A stretch of 53,899 nucleotides of DNA from an uncultured Bacillota bacterium (GCA_947073765.1 CAMTMZ010000015.1:1-53899), one strand, 5' to 3'; positions 16,141-25,612 are shown, counted from the stretch's first letter. Numbers and translations are program-made. Notes: generated by a model not told the origin, from the letters alone.

Positions 16141-17040
16141 TTACTTTCTCCTGCCGCTCTCCCCCAGTTCCATCAATTTGCGCAGCCGGTGGTTTAGGGC
16201 TGATTTGGTCACAGGCGGGTCGCACCGCTCTGCCAGCTGGGCCAAAGTATCCTCCGGGTGTGCTATCCGCAGAGCGGCGGCCTCCCGCAGCTTTTCCGGC
16301 AGGGTGATCAGCTTTCCCTCCTGTTCCAGCCATCGGATAGCCTCTACCTGTGACATAGCGGCCTCCACCGCCTTGTCCAGGTTGGCGGCATCGCAGTTCA
16401 CCCGGCGGTTGACACTCCCCCGCAAATCCCGCTCCAGTTTCGCGTTCATCACCTCCATGGCTGACAGAGGCGCGCCGATGCAGGTTAGAAAATCCTCAAT
16501 TTTTTCGCTCTGCTTAAAGTAAAGCACCGTATTCCCCTTGCGCTGGGCCGACTTGGGCTCCTGGTCCAGTTCCCGCATCAGGGCTGTCACTTCTCGGCTC
16601 ACGCTGTGGTGGGAGGTAGCCAGCTCCAGGTGGTAGCCCTTTCTGGGGTCAGTCACTGATCCGCCTGCCAGAAAGGCTCCCCGCAGAAAGGCGGCGCGGC
16701 AGCAGTTCTCCTCCAGCATAGCGAAGTTGACGTGGAGGGCCAGCGCCCTTGGATCGACGCCAAAGATCTGCTGAATCGCAGAGAGCTTGTCCTGGCCGCG
16801 GATCTCAAAAATCTGCTTGCCACCTCCCTTGGGCAGGCGGTCAAAACTCAGGCTGAACGCCTTTTTAAACAGTGGCGGCAACCGCTGAGCAAAGGCCTCA
16901 TTCTCAGTGACAATCCGGGCTTGGGACGCATGGAAGGTGTTGCAGTACAGCAACACGCCATATGCTTCCGTCTGGGCGCAGCATTTGCGGCCTATCGGGG
17001 CACGGCACAGTTCCGTTTTCACATCCACCGCAAAGGACAT
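16141..17040 (-). CDS. whiA: DNA-binding protein WhiA
   Basis: A 299-residue WhiA/YvcL homologue: two LAGLIDADG-like homing-endonuclease folds without nuclease residues (FLRGAFLAGGSVTDPRKGYH) and a C-terminal helix-turn-helix (HPEDTLAQLAERCDPPVTKS, ALNHRLRKL). In Gram-positive bacteria it affects cell division and chromosome segregation. The start at 17040 (MSFAVDVKTEL) follows the end of yvcK by only 4 bp, supporting translational coupling; the longer frame upstream lies inside yvcK. Gene order rapZ-yvcK-whiA is the standard Firmicute and Actinobacteria arrangement. Confidence 0.95.
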   Translation of the reverse strand: MSFAVDVKTELCRAPIGRKCCAQTEAYGVLLYCNTFHASQARIVTENEAFAQRLPPLFKKAFSLSFDRLPKGGGKQIFEIRGQDKLSAIQQIFGVDPRALALHVNFAMLEENCCRAAFLRGAFLAGGSVTDPRKGYHLELATSHHSVSREVTALMRELDQEPKSAQRKGNTVLYFKQSEKIEDFLTCIGAPLSAMEVMNAKLERDLRGSVNRRVNCDAANLDKAVEAAMSQVEAIRWLEQEGKLITLPEKLREAAALRIAHPEDTLAQLAERCDPPVTKSALNHRLRKLMELGESGRRK

Positions 17041-17044
17041 ATCT

Positions 17045-18085
17045 TCACTCCTCCAGTATATACTGCCGCGCCCCATGAAAAATACGCACTGCCCGTCCGC
17101 GGTATATCTCCAGCACCGCCTGGGCCAGCCGGTCCGGATCGTGTCGGGCATAGTTTCCTTTCTCCGAGGCCACTGGCCGCTCCACCAGCTCCACACCCAG
17201 TCCGGCGACCCGCCCCTGGTCCACCAGCAGCGGGACAGCGTCCTCCTCCCGATACTTCTCCAAAAGGCCAGGCCGCACCGGGGCGGTATTGGCTAGACAC
17301 AAGTCCACCAGCCCCGGCCCCCCATGGGCCAGCAAGGCCTCCAGATGGTCGGCGGCAGTGTAGCCCTCTGTCTCTCCATCCTGGGTCATGATATTGCAGA
17401 TATACAGCTTTGGGGCGTCTGCCTGGGCGATGGCCCTGGCCACCCCCTCCACCAGCAGGTTGGGTATCACACTGGTATACAGGCTTCCGGGCCCCAACAG
17501 AATCAGGTCCGCCTCTCCAATAGCCTCCAGCGCGGCCGGCGCGGCCTTGGGGCTGCGGGGAATCAGGTTTACATGGTGGATGCGGCAGTCCTGTTCCCGC
17601 TTAAAGGCGGCAATCTGGGACTCCCCCACCACCCGGGCCCCATTTTCAAAGACGGCCTCCAACTGCACGTCGGCGCTGGTCACCGGCACCACCCGGCCGG
17701 TAATGGCCAGCACATGACTCATCTGGGTCACAGCCTCTTCAAAGGAGCCGGCGATGCCGTTGAGGGCAGCTAGAATCAGATTTCCAAAGGACTGCCCCGC
17801 CAGCGTCCCCTCCGCAAAGCGGTAAGTAAGCAGCTGCTCCATAATGGGTTCGGTGTTGGCCAGCGCCTCCATGCAGTGGCGGATATCCCCCGGTGGCGGC
17901 ATCCCCAAGTCGTTGCGCAGCGCCCCGGATCCACCTCCGTTGTCCGCCACTGTAACAATGGCGGTAAGGTTTTTCGTATACTTTTTCAGTCCTCGCAGCA
18001 TAGTGGAAAGCCCCGTCCCACCGCCGACGGCAACGATCTTGGGCCCCCGCTCCCACTGATGGGGAGTTGGATAATTATAAGACAT
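17045..18085 (-). CDS. yvcK: Gluconeogenesis factor YvcK (CofD-like)
   Basis: A 346-residue member of the CofD/YvcK family with the phosphate-binding start KIVAVGGGTGLSTMLRGLK, the VTVADNGGGSGALR block and LLGPGSLYTSVIPNLLV. In Bacillus it binds UDP-sugars, is needed on gluconeogenic carbon sources and affects PBP1 placement. The ATG at 18085 follows aggaagggac. It lies 36 bp after rapZ and 4 bp before whiA. Confidence 0.95.
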   Translation of the reverse strand: MSYNYPTPHQWERGPKIVAVGGGTGLSTMLRGLKKYTKNLTAIVTVADNGGGSGALRNDLGMPPPGDIRHCMEALANTEPIMEQLLTYRFAEGTLAGQSFGNLILAALNGIAGSFEEAVTQMSHVLAITGRVVPVTSADVQLEAVFENGARVVGESQIAAFKREQDCRIHHVNLIPRSPKAAPAALEAIGEADLILLGPGSLYTSVIPNLLVEGVARAIAQADAPKLYICNIMTQDGETEGYTAADHLEALLAHGGPGLVDLCLANTAPVRPGLLEKYREEDAVPLLVDQGRVAGLGVELVERPVASEKGNYARHDPDRLAQAVLEIYRGRAVRIFHGARQYILEE

Positions 18086-18121
18086 AGCTTTTGTCCCTTC
18101 CTGTAGGGTGCCCCCACAAAA

Positions 18122-18985
18122 TCAGGCTCTGCCCAAGTCCCGGTGGCTCTCCGCCACCGGCCAGCCTCGCTCCTTAATCCTTTCTCCCAGGGCGTGGGCA
18201 ATGGCCACCGACCGGTGATGTCCTCCAGTACAGCCTATGGAAACAACCAGAGAGGTCTTTCCCTCTTCCTCATACCGAGGCAGCAGCCAACCTACCAGAT
18301 CCCACAGGCGGTTTAAAAACTCCCCGGCCTGGCCATTTTGAAACACGTAGTCCCGCACACCGGCATCCAGGCCGGTGAGGGGACGCAGTTCGGCTACATA
18401 GTAGGGGTTGGGCAGAAAGCGGACATCAAAGATAAGATCCGCCTCCATAGGCACACCATGCTTAAAGCCAAACGAGGTCACCCGCACCTCCATCCGCCCC
18501 TCCGCCGTGCCTGCCCGACCGAACATCTGCCGCAAAATTCCCTTCAGCTTAGCGGTAGACAGATTCGTAGTATCAATCATCTTGTCCGCCCGGCCCCGCA
18601 GAGGCGCCAGCATCTGCCGCTCCAAGGCAATGGCCCCTTCCAGGCTTTCCGTCTCCTCCGCCAGAGGGTGAGCCCGGCGGGTCTCCTTGTATCGCTTGAT
18701 AATCGTCTCGTCGGCCGCATCCATAAACAGGATGTGGCAGGGACATCTCATAGCTTCCAAGGCGTCTAGGGCATGAAACAGTCCATCGAAGTTGGTGCCT
18801 CCCCGTACGTCGGTGACCAGGGCCACCCGGTCATACTCCCCAGAGCCCGCCATACCCAGTTCAGCAAATTTTGGAATCAGCGGCGCAGGCAGATTGTCCA
18901 CACAGAAGTAGTCCATATCTTCCATGAAAGAGGCCGCCTTGCTCTTTCCCGCTCCGGACATTCCCGAAATTATCACGAATTCCAT
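18122..18985 (-). CDS. rapZ: RNase adapter / nucleotide-binding protein RapZ
   Basis: A 287-residue P-loop protein (YvcJ/RapZ). The Walker A motif is GMSGAGKS near residues 8-15, and the C-terminal half has the conserved SIGCTGGHHRSVAIA. In E. coli RapZ senses glucosamine-6-phosphate and guides RNase E to GlmZ; Firmicutes lack that RNA, and YvcJ there is linked to competence and nucleotide hydrolysis. The ATG at 18985 (MEFVIISGMSG) starts 20 bp after murB; the longer frame upstream overlaps murB and is not used. Placement next to murB and yvcK ties it to cell-wall precursor supply. Confidence 0.95.
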   Translation of the reverse strand: MEFVIISGMSGAGKSKAASFMEDMDYFCVDNLPAPLIPKFAELGMAGSGEYDRVALVTDVRGGTNFDGLFHALDALEAMRCPCHILFMDAADETIIKRYKETRRAHPLAEETESLEGAIALERQMLAPLRGRADKMIDTTNLSTAKLKGILRQMFGRAGTAEGRMEVRVTSFGFKHGVPMEADLIFDVRFLPNPYYVAELRPLTGLDAGVRDYVFQNGQAGEFLNRLWDLVGWLLPRYEEEGKTSLVVSIGCTGGHHRSVAIAHALGERIKERGWPVAESHRDLGRA

Positions 18986-19005
18986 CGGTATCACTCTCTT
19001 TTGTA

Positions 19006-19923
19006 CTATCTCAAAATTTTTACTTCCATTTCCAACTCCACACTGGTTTCCCGGAACACCCGCTCCTTCACCAGACGCACCAGCTCCAGAACGTCCGTAC
19101 AGGTCGCCCCGCCCCGATTGACCACGAAACCGGCGTGCTTCTCTGACACCTGGGCCCCGCCCACGGAGAGACCCTTCAGCCCGCACTGTTCGATGAGAGC
19201 AGCGGCGAAATGTCCCACAGGCCGTTTAAATGTAGACCCGGCACTGGGGTACTCCAGAGGCTGTTTTTCCTTCCGCCTGGCCGCCAGTTCCTCCATACGG
19301 GCCTTGATGGCCGCTGAATCATCCCGGTCCAGTTGAAAAATCGCTCCCAAAATCAAGGAATCACCGCCGGAAAAAATACTCTTCCGGTAGCCGAAACCGC
19401 ACTCTGAGGCGTCGAAAAATTTTTCCGTTCCTGTCCGGTCCAGCGTGTGGACAACCCCCACCTTCTGGGCGATCTCTCCACCGTAGGCCCCGGCGTTCAT
19501 GGTAACTGCTCCGCCTACGCTGCCGGGGATGCCGCCGGCGAACTCCAAACCGGTAAATCCCTCCTCCAGCGCCCTGCTGGCCAGACGGGACAGGAGCGCC
19601 GCTCCTCCCGCCTCCAGCGCCTCCGTACCGTCCTGGAGAACGGCTGTGCGGATCTCCTCAAACTCACCCGCCAGCTTGATGATAAAGCCGGGATAGCCCC
19701 CGTCCGCCACCAGCAGGTTAGAGCCATTGCCCAGAAAAAAGGGTTCAATGCCCAACTCCCATGAAGTTTTCACCGCCGCTTTCGCCTCTGCTGTCGTCCT
19801 GGGCAGCGCCATCAGGGCCGCCGGCCCCCCGATGCGGAAGGTGGTGTATTTCCACATGGGCTCCCTCACCCGCAGTTCCAGCTCCGGGCAGCGTTCTCTC
19901 AACTGTTTTTTCAGCTGTTCCAT
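19006..19923 (-). CDS. murB: UDP-N-acetylenolpyruvoylglucosamine reductase
   Basis: The 305-residue flavoenzyme makes UDP-MurNAc from UDP-GlcNAc-enolpyruvate using NADPH. FAD-binding segments are visible (LGNGSNLLVADGGYPG, then GGIPGSVGGAVTMNAGAYGG), as are the catalytic-serine region YPSAGSTFKRP and the final NRGGAT block. It is a type II MurB, without the extra C-terminal loop of type I. The ATG at 19923 has gggagg five bases upstream. A TATAAT box at 19959-19964 on the minus strand suggests that murB heads its own transcript with rapZ, yvcK, whiA, GNAT and dnaE. Confidence 0.96.
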   Translation of the reverse strand: MEQLKKQLRERCPELELRVREPMWKYTTFRIGGPAALMALPRTTAEAKAAVKTSWELGIEPFFLGNGSNLLVADGGYPGFIIKLAGEFEEIRTAVLQDGTEALEAGGAALLSRLASRALEEGFTGLEFAGGIPGSVGGAVTMNAGAYGGEIAQKVGVVHTLDRTGTEKFFDASECGFGYRKSIFSGGDSLILGAIFQLDRDDSAAIKARMEELAARRKEKQPLEYPSAGSTFKRPVGHFAAALIEQCGLKGLSVGGAQVSEKHAGFVVNRGGATCTDVLELVRLVKERVFRETSVELEMEVKILR

Positions 19924-20002
19924 AATTCCTCCCAAATCAGTCTGTAGTGCTTCATCTGATTATAGCAAACTTTTAGGAAAAATAGAATAGAGTTTGAAAA
20001 AT

Positions 20003-20027
20003 AAAGCCCGGGCTCTGCCCGGGCTTT
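20003..20027. terminator. Terminator-like hairpin after glk
   Basis: A perfect 11-bp stem aaagcccgggc / gcccgggcttt with a 3-nt loop, directly after the glucokinase stop. It separates hprK-glk from murB. Confidence 0.7.
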
Positions 20028-20033
20028 GCGTCA

Positions 20034-20990
20034 TTAGACCAGATTGCACAGCAGAGCCGCCCCCACCACGCCGGCGTCGTTGCCCAGGGATGCTTTCTCA
20101 ATGCGTGTGTGATTGCTCTTGTCAAAACAGCCCCGGTTGACCAGTTCCCTCAAGGGGTTGAGCAGCAGGTCATCCTCGGCGTTGCTCACGCCGCCGCCCA
20201 GACAGATTATTTCGGGCTGGAGGATGTTTACCAGATTGATCATCCCCACAGCAAGCCCCTGCAGGTAGTTGGCCAGCACCCGCTTGGCGGCCTCATCCCC
20301 CAGGCGGGCTCCCTGGAAGGGTGTGCGGCCCTGTACCTTAAAGCTGTCGCCGTCCACCAGTTCCCAAAGCTTACTGCTCCGGTCCCGCTCCATCTCCAGC
20401 TGGGTGAGCTGAATCAGGGCGGTGGCGGAGCCATACCGCTCCCAGCAGCCCCGGCCTCCGCAGCCACACAGAATACCGTTTGGCTGAATGATCATGTGTC
20501 CAATTTCCATGCCGGAGTTGGCAAAGCCTGTAAACAGCTTTCCACCGCACACCATCCCGCCGCCGATGCCGGTACCCAAGGTGACCATCACCGCCGGGTC
20601 GCAGCCCTTGGCCGCGCCAGCCCAGTATTCACCCACAGCGGCGCAGTTGGCGTCGTTGCCCAAAAATACAGGCACATCCCAATCCCTGTGGAACATCTCC
20701 CGCAGGGGCACGTTGTTATCCCGGAAAGGCATATTGGGGTTTTGCACAAACAGCCCCCGGTCATTGTCCACCACACCAGGCAGTCCCACCCCTACAGCCT
20801 CAATCTGATCAAAGGGTATCTCCCCTACCTCACACAGCCGGCGGGACATCCGCGCCAGTTCTGAGCCAAACTGCTGCGCAGTCATATCCTTATCCACTGG
20901 GGTGCTCACCTTGTTGTGGATACGCCCCGTTTCATCCACCAGACCGGCCACCAGATTGGTTCCGCCCACGTCGATCCCAATATAGTTCAT
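20034..20990 (-). CDS. glk: ROK-family glucokinase
   Basis: A 318-residue ROK kinase. The N-terminal phosphate loop is IGIDVGGTNLVAGLVDE and the catalytic-base region is LGNDANCAAVGEY. The ROK zinc motif appears as CGCGGRGCWERYGS, preceded by EIGHMIIQPNG. It probably phosphorylates glucose at the 6 position in the cytoplasm. Its ATG shares one base with the hprK stop (TGATG), so the two are translationally coupled. Pairing with HPr kinase joins free-sugar phosphorylation to the carbon-repression sensor. A ROK repressor is excluded because there is no N-terminal helix-turn-helix. Confidence 0.9.
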   Translation of the reverse strand: MNYIGIDVGGTNLVAGLVDETGRIHNKVSTPVDKDMTAQQFGSELARMSRRLCEVGEIPFDQIEAVGVGLPGVVDNDRGLFVQNPNMPFRDNNVPLREMFHRDWDVPVFLGNDANCAAVGEYWAGAAKGCDPAVMVTLGTGIGGGMVCGGKLFTGFANSGMEIGHMIIQPNGILCGCGGRGCWERYGSATALIQLTQLEMERDRSSKLWELVDGDSFKVQGRTPFQGARLGDEAAKRVLANYLQGLAVGMINLVNILQPEIICLGGGVSNAEDDLLLNPLRELVNRGCFDKSNHTRIEKASLGNDAGVVGAALLCNLV

Positions 20991-21943
20991 CAGTTGTCTC
21001 CTCCTTCTGCCTGCTGCGCAAACAGCCTGTCCATGCGCTCTGTCAGCTCCTGGGCCGCGTTGTGGCCCATCTTTCGGTTACGGTTGTTCATAGCCGCCAC
21101 CTCCACAATACTGGCCAGATTCCGCCCCGGTTTTACCGGAATGGTGGCGGCTGGAACCTTCACTCCCAGTATTTCCGTGAAATGGGATTCCAAGCCAAAG
21201 CGGTCATACACCGCCTTATCGTCCCAGGGTTCCAGGTTCACCACTAAATCGATCTCCTGGGTCAACTTGATAGCTCCCATGCCCAACAGCCGGCTGATGT
21301 CAATCACGCCGATGCCCCGCAGTTCCATATACCCCCGAATCAGCTCCGGCGCGGTAGCCACCAGGGTGTGGCGGCTGGTCTCTTTAATCTCCACCGCGTC
21401 GTCAGCCACCAGGCGGTGGCCCCGCTTCAGCAGCTCAATGGCCACCTCGCTCTTGCCCACCCCGGATTCTCCCTGAATCAGCACCCCTTCGCCGTATACC
21501 TCCAGCATCACCCCAGACTGGGTAATCTGAGGGGCGAGGTGGTTATAGAGACTGCTGATCAGCGAACTCATAAACACCGAGGTGCGCAGCGTGGAGCGCA
21601 GCACCGTCCGGTCGTGCTTACCTGCCATCTCCATACACTCAGGATATGCCTCCAGTCCCCGGGTCAAAATCAGAGCGGGCACCGGGTAGGACAGAAGTTT
21701 GTCAAAGCTCTCCCGCCGCTGCTCTGAAGTCAGCCCACTGAGATAAGTGTGCTCTGTCAGGCCGATCAGCAGCAGCCGCTCGGTGTCAAAATGCTCAAAA
21801 AATCCTGTCAGCGGCAGGCCGGGCCGGTTGATGTCCAGGGCCCGCAGGGGAAGATTTTTATAATCGGGGGCCGTGCGCAGAATTTCCAGCTTGAATTCCC
21901 GAATAATCTCCCCCAGCTTTACACTCTTGTGCTGGTCTACCAT
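20990..21943 (-). CDS. hprK: HPr kinase/phosphorylase
   Basis: A 317-residue bifunctional enzyme that phosphorylates or dephosphorylates Ser46 of HPr according to the energy state, controlling CcpA-type catabolite repression. The Walker A motif is GESGVGKSE (around residue 157), followed by HRLVADDAVEI and the family signature IRGIGVIDISRLLGMGAI, then the C-terminal K3-loop region RNRKMGHNAA. It is the first gene of its unit, with a promoter about 75-105 bp upstream and a good ribosome binding site (gaggagactgatct). Confidence 0.96.
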   Translation of the reverse strand: MVDQHKSVKLGEIIREFKLEILRTAPDYKNLPLRALDINRPGLPLTGFFEHFDTERLLLIGLTEHTYLSGLTSEQRRESFDKLLSYPVPALILTRGLEAYPECMEMAGKHDRTVLRSTLRTSVFMSSLISSLYNHLAPQITQSGVMLEVYGEGVLIQGESGVGKSEVAIELLKRGHRLVADDAVEIKETSRHTLVATAPELIRGYMELRGIGVIDISRLLGMGAIKLTQEIDLVVNLEPWDDKAVYDRFGLESHFTEILGVKVPAATIPVKPGRNLASIVEVAAMNNRNRKMGHNAAQELTERMDRLFAQQAEGGDN

Positions 21944-22019
21944 AGATCAGTCTCCTCTCAAATATACATGTGCCGCAACCGCTCAGGGCAACAGCACCCT
22001 AGGAATTTTCTTCTTTTTT

Positions 22020-22049
22020 AGTATAAGCGAAACGGGGGTTTCCTGTCAA
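22020..22049 (-). promoter_or_regulatory. hprK promoter
   Basis: Minus strand TTGACA (22044-22049), 18 bp, TATACT (22020-22025). Confidence 0.75.
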
Positions 22050-22104
22050 TTGCTTGACTCCGATTTCTGCCATTCACTTTTCCCTCTCTTTTTGAAAAAA
22101 GTGC

Positions 22105-22133
22105 TTGCAATTCCACAAAATTTCTGATATGAT
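22105..22133 (+). promoter_or_regulatory. rpmB promoter
   Basis: Plus strand TTGCAA (22105-22110), 17 bp, TATGAT (22128-22133), about 65 nt before the start codon of rpmB. Confidence 0.75.
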
Positions 22134-22203
22134 ATCAGTCGGAACTTTTTTGAAGGCAATCATTCAAGGTTTCATATATTCTCATAGCGAGGAGGTTAGC
22201 AAC

Positions 22204-22392
22204 ATGGCCAAATGCGAATTTTGCGACAAGGGCGTGACCTTTGGCATTAAGGTTTCCCACTCCCACCGCCGCTCCAACCGCACCTGGAAGCCCAACGTGA
22301 AGCGGGTCAAGGCAATCGTGAATGGAACTCCCACTCACGTCTACGTCTGCACCAGATGCCTCCGTTCCGGTAAGGTCACCCGCGCTGTGTAA
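22204..22392 (+). CDS. rpmB: 50S ribosomal protein L28
   Basis: A 62-residue L28 of the zinc-binding (C+) type: CEFC near the N-terminus and CTRC near the C-terminus would bind one zinc. The rest is typical (GIKVSHSHRRSNRTWKPNVK). The zinc form implies that a zinc-free paralogue may exist elsewhere for zinc starvation. The ATG at 22204 follows gaggaggttagcaac. It is a single-gene unit between a promoter and a terminator. Confidence 0.97.
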   Translation: MAKCEFCDKGVTFGIKVSHSHRRSNRTWKPNVKRVKAIVNGTPTHVYVCTRCLRSGKVTRAV

Positions 22393-22400
22393 TGGAACAT

Positions 22401-22436
22401 AAAAAATCTCCCGTGCTAAGCACGGGAGATTTTTTT
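22401..22436. terminator. Bidirectional terminator between rpmB and dapL
   Basis: Perfect stem aaaaaatctcccgtg / cacgggagatttttt with a short loop, usable from both convergent sides. Confidence 0.92.
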
Positions 22437-22463
22437 ATCCGCTTAACAGGACAGCCCTGCCGT

Positions 22464-23684
22464 TCATTTAAACATGCGGCATACCCGCTCCACAGCGGTC
22501 TTTGTGGCCTCCGCGTCGCCGAACGCAGTGAGACGCACATAGCCCTCCCCGCTGGGACCAAAGCCAGCGCCCGGGGTAGTGGCTACATTGGCCTGATCCA
22601 GCACCCGGTCGAAAAACTCCCAGGAGCCCTCTCCATCGGGGGTTTTCAGCCAGATATAGGGAGCGTCCACCCCACCGAAGCAGGCCAGTCCGGCTGCGGT
22701 CAGTCCTTCCCGGATAACCCGGGCATTCTCCCGATAATAGTCAATGTTGGCCATAATCTGTGCCCGGCCCTCAGGGGTGTAGACGGCGGCCGCTCCCCGC
22801 TGCACCACGTAAGGCACGCCGTTGAATTTGGTGCACTGGCGGCGATTCCATAAACTGTTCAGCTTCACACCGCCCCGCTCCAGCTCCCTGGGCACCACAG
22901 TATAGGCACAGCGGTTGCCGGTAAAGCCAGCGGTTTTGGAGAAGGACCGGAACTCAATGGCGCAGGTCCGGGCCCCCTCAATCTCAAAAATTGTGTGGGG
23001 CACGTTCTCGCTGGTGATAAAAGCCTCGTAGGCCGAGTCGTAGAGGATCACCGCCCCGTGAGTGTTGGCGTAGTCCACCCACACCTTCAGCTGCTCCCTG
23101 CTGAGCACCGCGCCAGTGGGGTTATTGGGGGAGCAGAGATAGATGATATCCGGAATTTGCTGGGGAGGCTGGGGGGAAAAGCCGTTTTCCTCCACACAGG
23201 GCATATAGACCAGCCGGTTCCATCTGCCCAGCTCCTCCTGATACTCCCCGGCCCGGCCTGCCATAGCGTTAGTATCTACATAGACGGGATACACCGGATC
23301 GCACACCGCCACCACATTGTCCACACCAAAAATATCCCCGATGTTGCCACAGTCGCTTTTGGCGCCGTCGGAGACAAAAATCTCGCCGGGCTGCACATCC
23401 ACCCCCCGGGCAGCGTAGTCCCCCTGAGCGATAGCTTCCCGGAGAAACTCATAGCCCTGCTCCGGGCCGTAGCCGTGGAAGCCTTCCGTGGTACCCATCT
23501 CGTCCACTGCGGCGTGCATCGCCTTTACCACCTCTGGTACCAGGGGGCGGGTCACATCACCAATGGACAGCTTGATAATCTGGGCCTGAGGACAAGCAGC
23601 GGTGTACGCGCCGATGCGCCGGGCCACCTCAGAAAAGAGGTAGCTGCCAGGAAGCTTTAAATAATTCTCATTTACTTTTAACAT
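22464..23684 (-). CDS. dapL: LL-diaminopimelate aminotransferase
   Basis: A 406-residue fold-type I PLP enzyme that converts tetrahydrodipicolinate straight to LL-diaminopimelate, the one-step route used by some Clostridia. The PLP lysine lies in [18 protein letters not shown]. Other conserved blocks are [29 protein letters not shown]-like [15 protein letters not shown], and [11 protein letters not shown]. The product feeds peptidoglycan and lysine synthesis. Its own promoter is probable (TTTACG-N17-TATAAT, 23747-23775), and it ends at the bidirectional terminator shared with rpmB. Confidence 0.95.
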   Translation of the reverse strand: MLKVNENYLKLPGSYLFSEVARRIGAYTAACPQAQIIKLSIGDVTRPLVPEVVKAMHAAVDEMGTTEGFHGYGPEQGYEFLREAIAQGDYAARGVDVQPGEIFVSDGAKSDCGNIGDIFGVDNVVAVCDPVYPVYVDTNAMAGRAGEYQEELGRWNRLVYMPCVEENGFSPQPPQQIPDIIYLCSPNNPTGAVLSREQLKVWVDYANTHGAVILYDSAYEAFITSENVPHTIFEIEGARTCAIEFRSFSKTAGFTGNRCAYTVVPRELERGGVKLNSLWNRRQCTKFNGVPYVVQRGAAAVYTPEGRAQIMANIDYYRENARVIREGLTAAGLACFGGVDAPYIWLKTPDGEGSWEFFDRVLDQANVATTPGAGFGPSGEGYVRLTAFGDAEATKTAVERVCRMFK

Positions 23685-23746
23685 AGAGATTCTACTCCTT
23701 CCGGATTCAAAGCGACAGTGGGGCTCTCCGCCTGCCGTTTCATAAA

Positions 23747-23775
23747 ATTATAGCACAGCCAGACCAGTCCGTAAA
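23747..23775 (-). promoter_or_regulatory. dapL promoter
   Basis: Minus strand TTTACG (23770-23775), 17 bp, TATAAT (23747-23752). The -35 box is weak. Confidence 0.5.
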
Positions 23776-23781
23776 GCCCTC

Positions 23782-25452
23782 TCACTCCTGCTCCTGCTTA
23801 ATGGCCTTGATCAGCTGGGGAATCATCTGTTTCTTCCGGCTTACCACACCGGGCAGGGCGGCCACACCCCCCTCAACACTTGTCCCAAAGGTCTTGGCGA
23901 TCAGCTCCTCAGCCCCAGGGCCCGCCATCAGCAGCTCGGTGCTGGAGTTGCGGGCGTCGGTAAACATATAGAAAATGTAATTCAGGTGCTGCTTGGCAAG
24001 AGCGGTTGGCAGATAGGGGGCAATCAGGGCCTGAGCGGCTTTGCGGTTCTTTTCCGCCATATAAATTCCCTGTCCCACTCCAAAGCGTACATCCCCGCTG
24101 GTGAAAATCTTATAGTCACCGTTGAATACTTCCTCGGCTGTCTTGCCAGACACATCTCCGCCGTGTTCAAACATTGCGTCGGCGTACTCCTCCAGCTTCA
24201 CGCCGGCCAGCTCCGCCAGTCTCCGGGCCGCCCGCTCATCGGCGGGGGTACAGGTGGGACTGCGGAACATCAGAGTATCGGACAAAATAGCGGACAGCAT
24301 CAGCCCGGCCATAGTGGGACTAATCTCCACATCATTCTCCCGATACATCTGATATACGATGGTGCAGGTACAGCCAACAGGCACGTTTCGGAAATAGACG
24401 GGCCCGTCTGTCTCCATAGTGCCGATGCGGTGGTGATCAATAATCTCCAGCACCTCTGCCTGGTCGATGCCCTCCACCGCCTGACTCTTCTCATTGTGGT
24501 CCACCATAATCAGCTGCTTTTTGTGCAGATTCATCATGTTCCGGCGGGATACCACACCGATATACTTTCCATCGTCATCCAATACAGGAAAATACCGAAA
24601 ACGCACGCTGGCCATCACCCGGGTGGCCTCCTCCACGGGGGTGTGAAGCGTAAAGGTAAGCAGCTTTCCCGTGGTCATATAATGGCGGATGGGGGCAGCC
24701 TGGCTGAGCATCTGTCCGGTGACGTAAGTACTGTTTTGGGTAATAATCACAATACAGCCCTTCTCCTCGGCCAGCATCTGCATTGTGCGGGACACCTTAC
24801 TGCTGGCACACACAATAATGCAGCCGGCATCCATCTCCAGCGCGGCCAGCTGGCTCTCCGCCCGGTTGCTCACCACCACCACATCTCCGGGAGAGATAGA
24901 GGCCTCAATCTGTTCCGCGCTGCCCGAACCGATGATAATGCGCCCCTCCACTGTCTTTCCCGTCACATCCCCCACCAGAACGGTGCCCTCCAGAATATCA
25001 ATCAAGTTTTGATAGCTGGTTTTAGCGGTCTCCAGGGCGTGGGGGTCCATCCCGTCCATGTTGGCCGTGGCCACATCCTTTACGGTAATGACCCCTTTCA
25101 AATTATTCTCCCCATCCACAATACACAGGGTGTCCAGTTCCTGGTCCCGCATGGTCATCCAGGCCCGGCGCAGACTCATCTCTCCGTCCATCCCAGGCGC
25201 AGGGCGAATATCCACATCTCGGATATGGGGGCTCACATCGGTATACAGCTGCGGCAGCGGGACCTTAAAGTAGTCCAGCACAAACTCTGTCTCCCGGTTG
25301 AGCAGGCCCGCCCGGCAGGGCTTGCAGGGCCGGTCCGGGTACAGAATATTTTTCAGGTTGCTGTACGCGATGGCGGAGCAGATGGAGTCGGTGTCCGGAT
25401 TGCGGTGTCCAATCACTTTAATCGCCCGGGGGTTGATTGTCTTATTTTCCAT
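23782..25452 (-). CDS. ppaC: Manganese-dependent inorganic pyrophosphatase with CBS and DRTGG domains
   Basis: A 556-residue family II (DHH/DHHA2) pyrophosphatase. The catalytic DHH part is split: the start is VIGHRNPDTDSICSAIAYSN, and the DHH motif occurs after an insertion, as MVDHNEKSQ and IIDHHRIG. The insertion, roughly residues 70-310, holds a CBS domain, a DRTGG domain and a second CBS domain (RRNMMNLHK). The C-terminal DHHA2 part contains the SRKKQMIPQL substrate-binding block. In characterised Clostridia enzymes of this build, the CBS pair senses adenine nucleotides (AMP/ADP inhibit, diadenosine polyphosphates activate). It hydrolyses PPi to pull biosynthesis forward. Good ribosome binding site (gggaggaagcca). 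Confidence 0.94.
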   Translation of the reverse strand: MENKTINPRAIKVIGHRNPDTDSICSAIAYSNLKNILYPDRPCKPCRAGLLNRETEFVLDYFKVPLPQLYTDVSPHIRDVDIRPAPGMDGEMSLRRAWMTMRDQELDTLCIVDGENNLKGVITVKDVATANMDGMDPHALETAKTSYQNLIDILEGTVLVGDVTGKTVEGRIIIGSGSAEQIEASISPGDVVVVSNRAESQLAALEMDAGCIIVCASSKVSRTMQMLAEEKGCIVIITQNSTYVTGQMLSQAAPIRHYMTTGKLLTFTLHTPVEEATRVMASVRFRYFPVLDDDGKYIGVVSRRNMMNLHKKQLIMVDHNEKSQAVEGIDQAEVLEIIDHHRIGTMETDGPVYFRNVPVGCTCTIVYQMYRENDVEISPTMAGLMLSAILSDTLMFRSPTCTPADERAARRLAELAGVKLEEYADAMFEHGGDVSGKTAEEVFNGDYKIFTSGDVRFGVGQGIYMAEKNRKAAQALIAPYLPTALAKQHLNYIFYMFTDARNSSTELLMAGPGAEELIAKTFGTSVEGGVAALPGVVSRKKQMIPQLIKAIKQEQE

Positions 25453-25538
25453 TGGCTTCCTCCCTTCCCCGCCGGAGCTTGCCGCCGGGGAAACTACATT
25501 TTTGTTTTCATCATATCACATCCATCCTTTTTTCGCAA

Positions 25539-25578
25539 GAAAAAAGCGCACCGGGCGTTCCCTCAAGAAACGCCCGGT
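25539..25578 (-). terminator. Terminator of the LtaS-type gene
   Basis: Stem accgggcgtt / aacgcccggt (25550-25559, 25569-25578) followed on the minus strand by GCGC and a run of T. Confidence 0.85.
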
Positions 25579-25612
25579 TTTCGCAAGCTTTATTTTTCCG
25601 GAGCCGCGCCCA

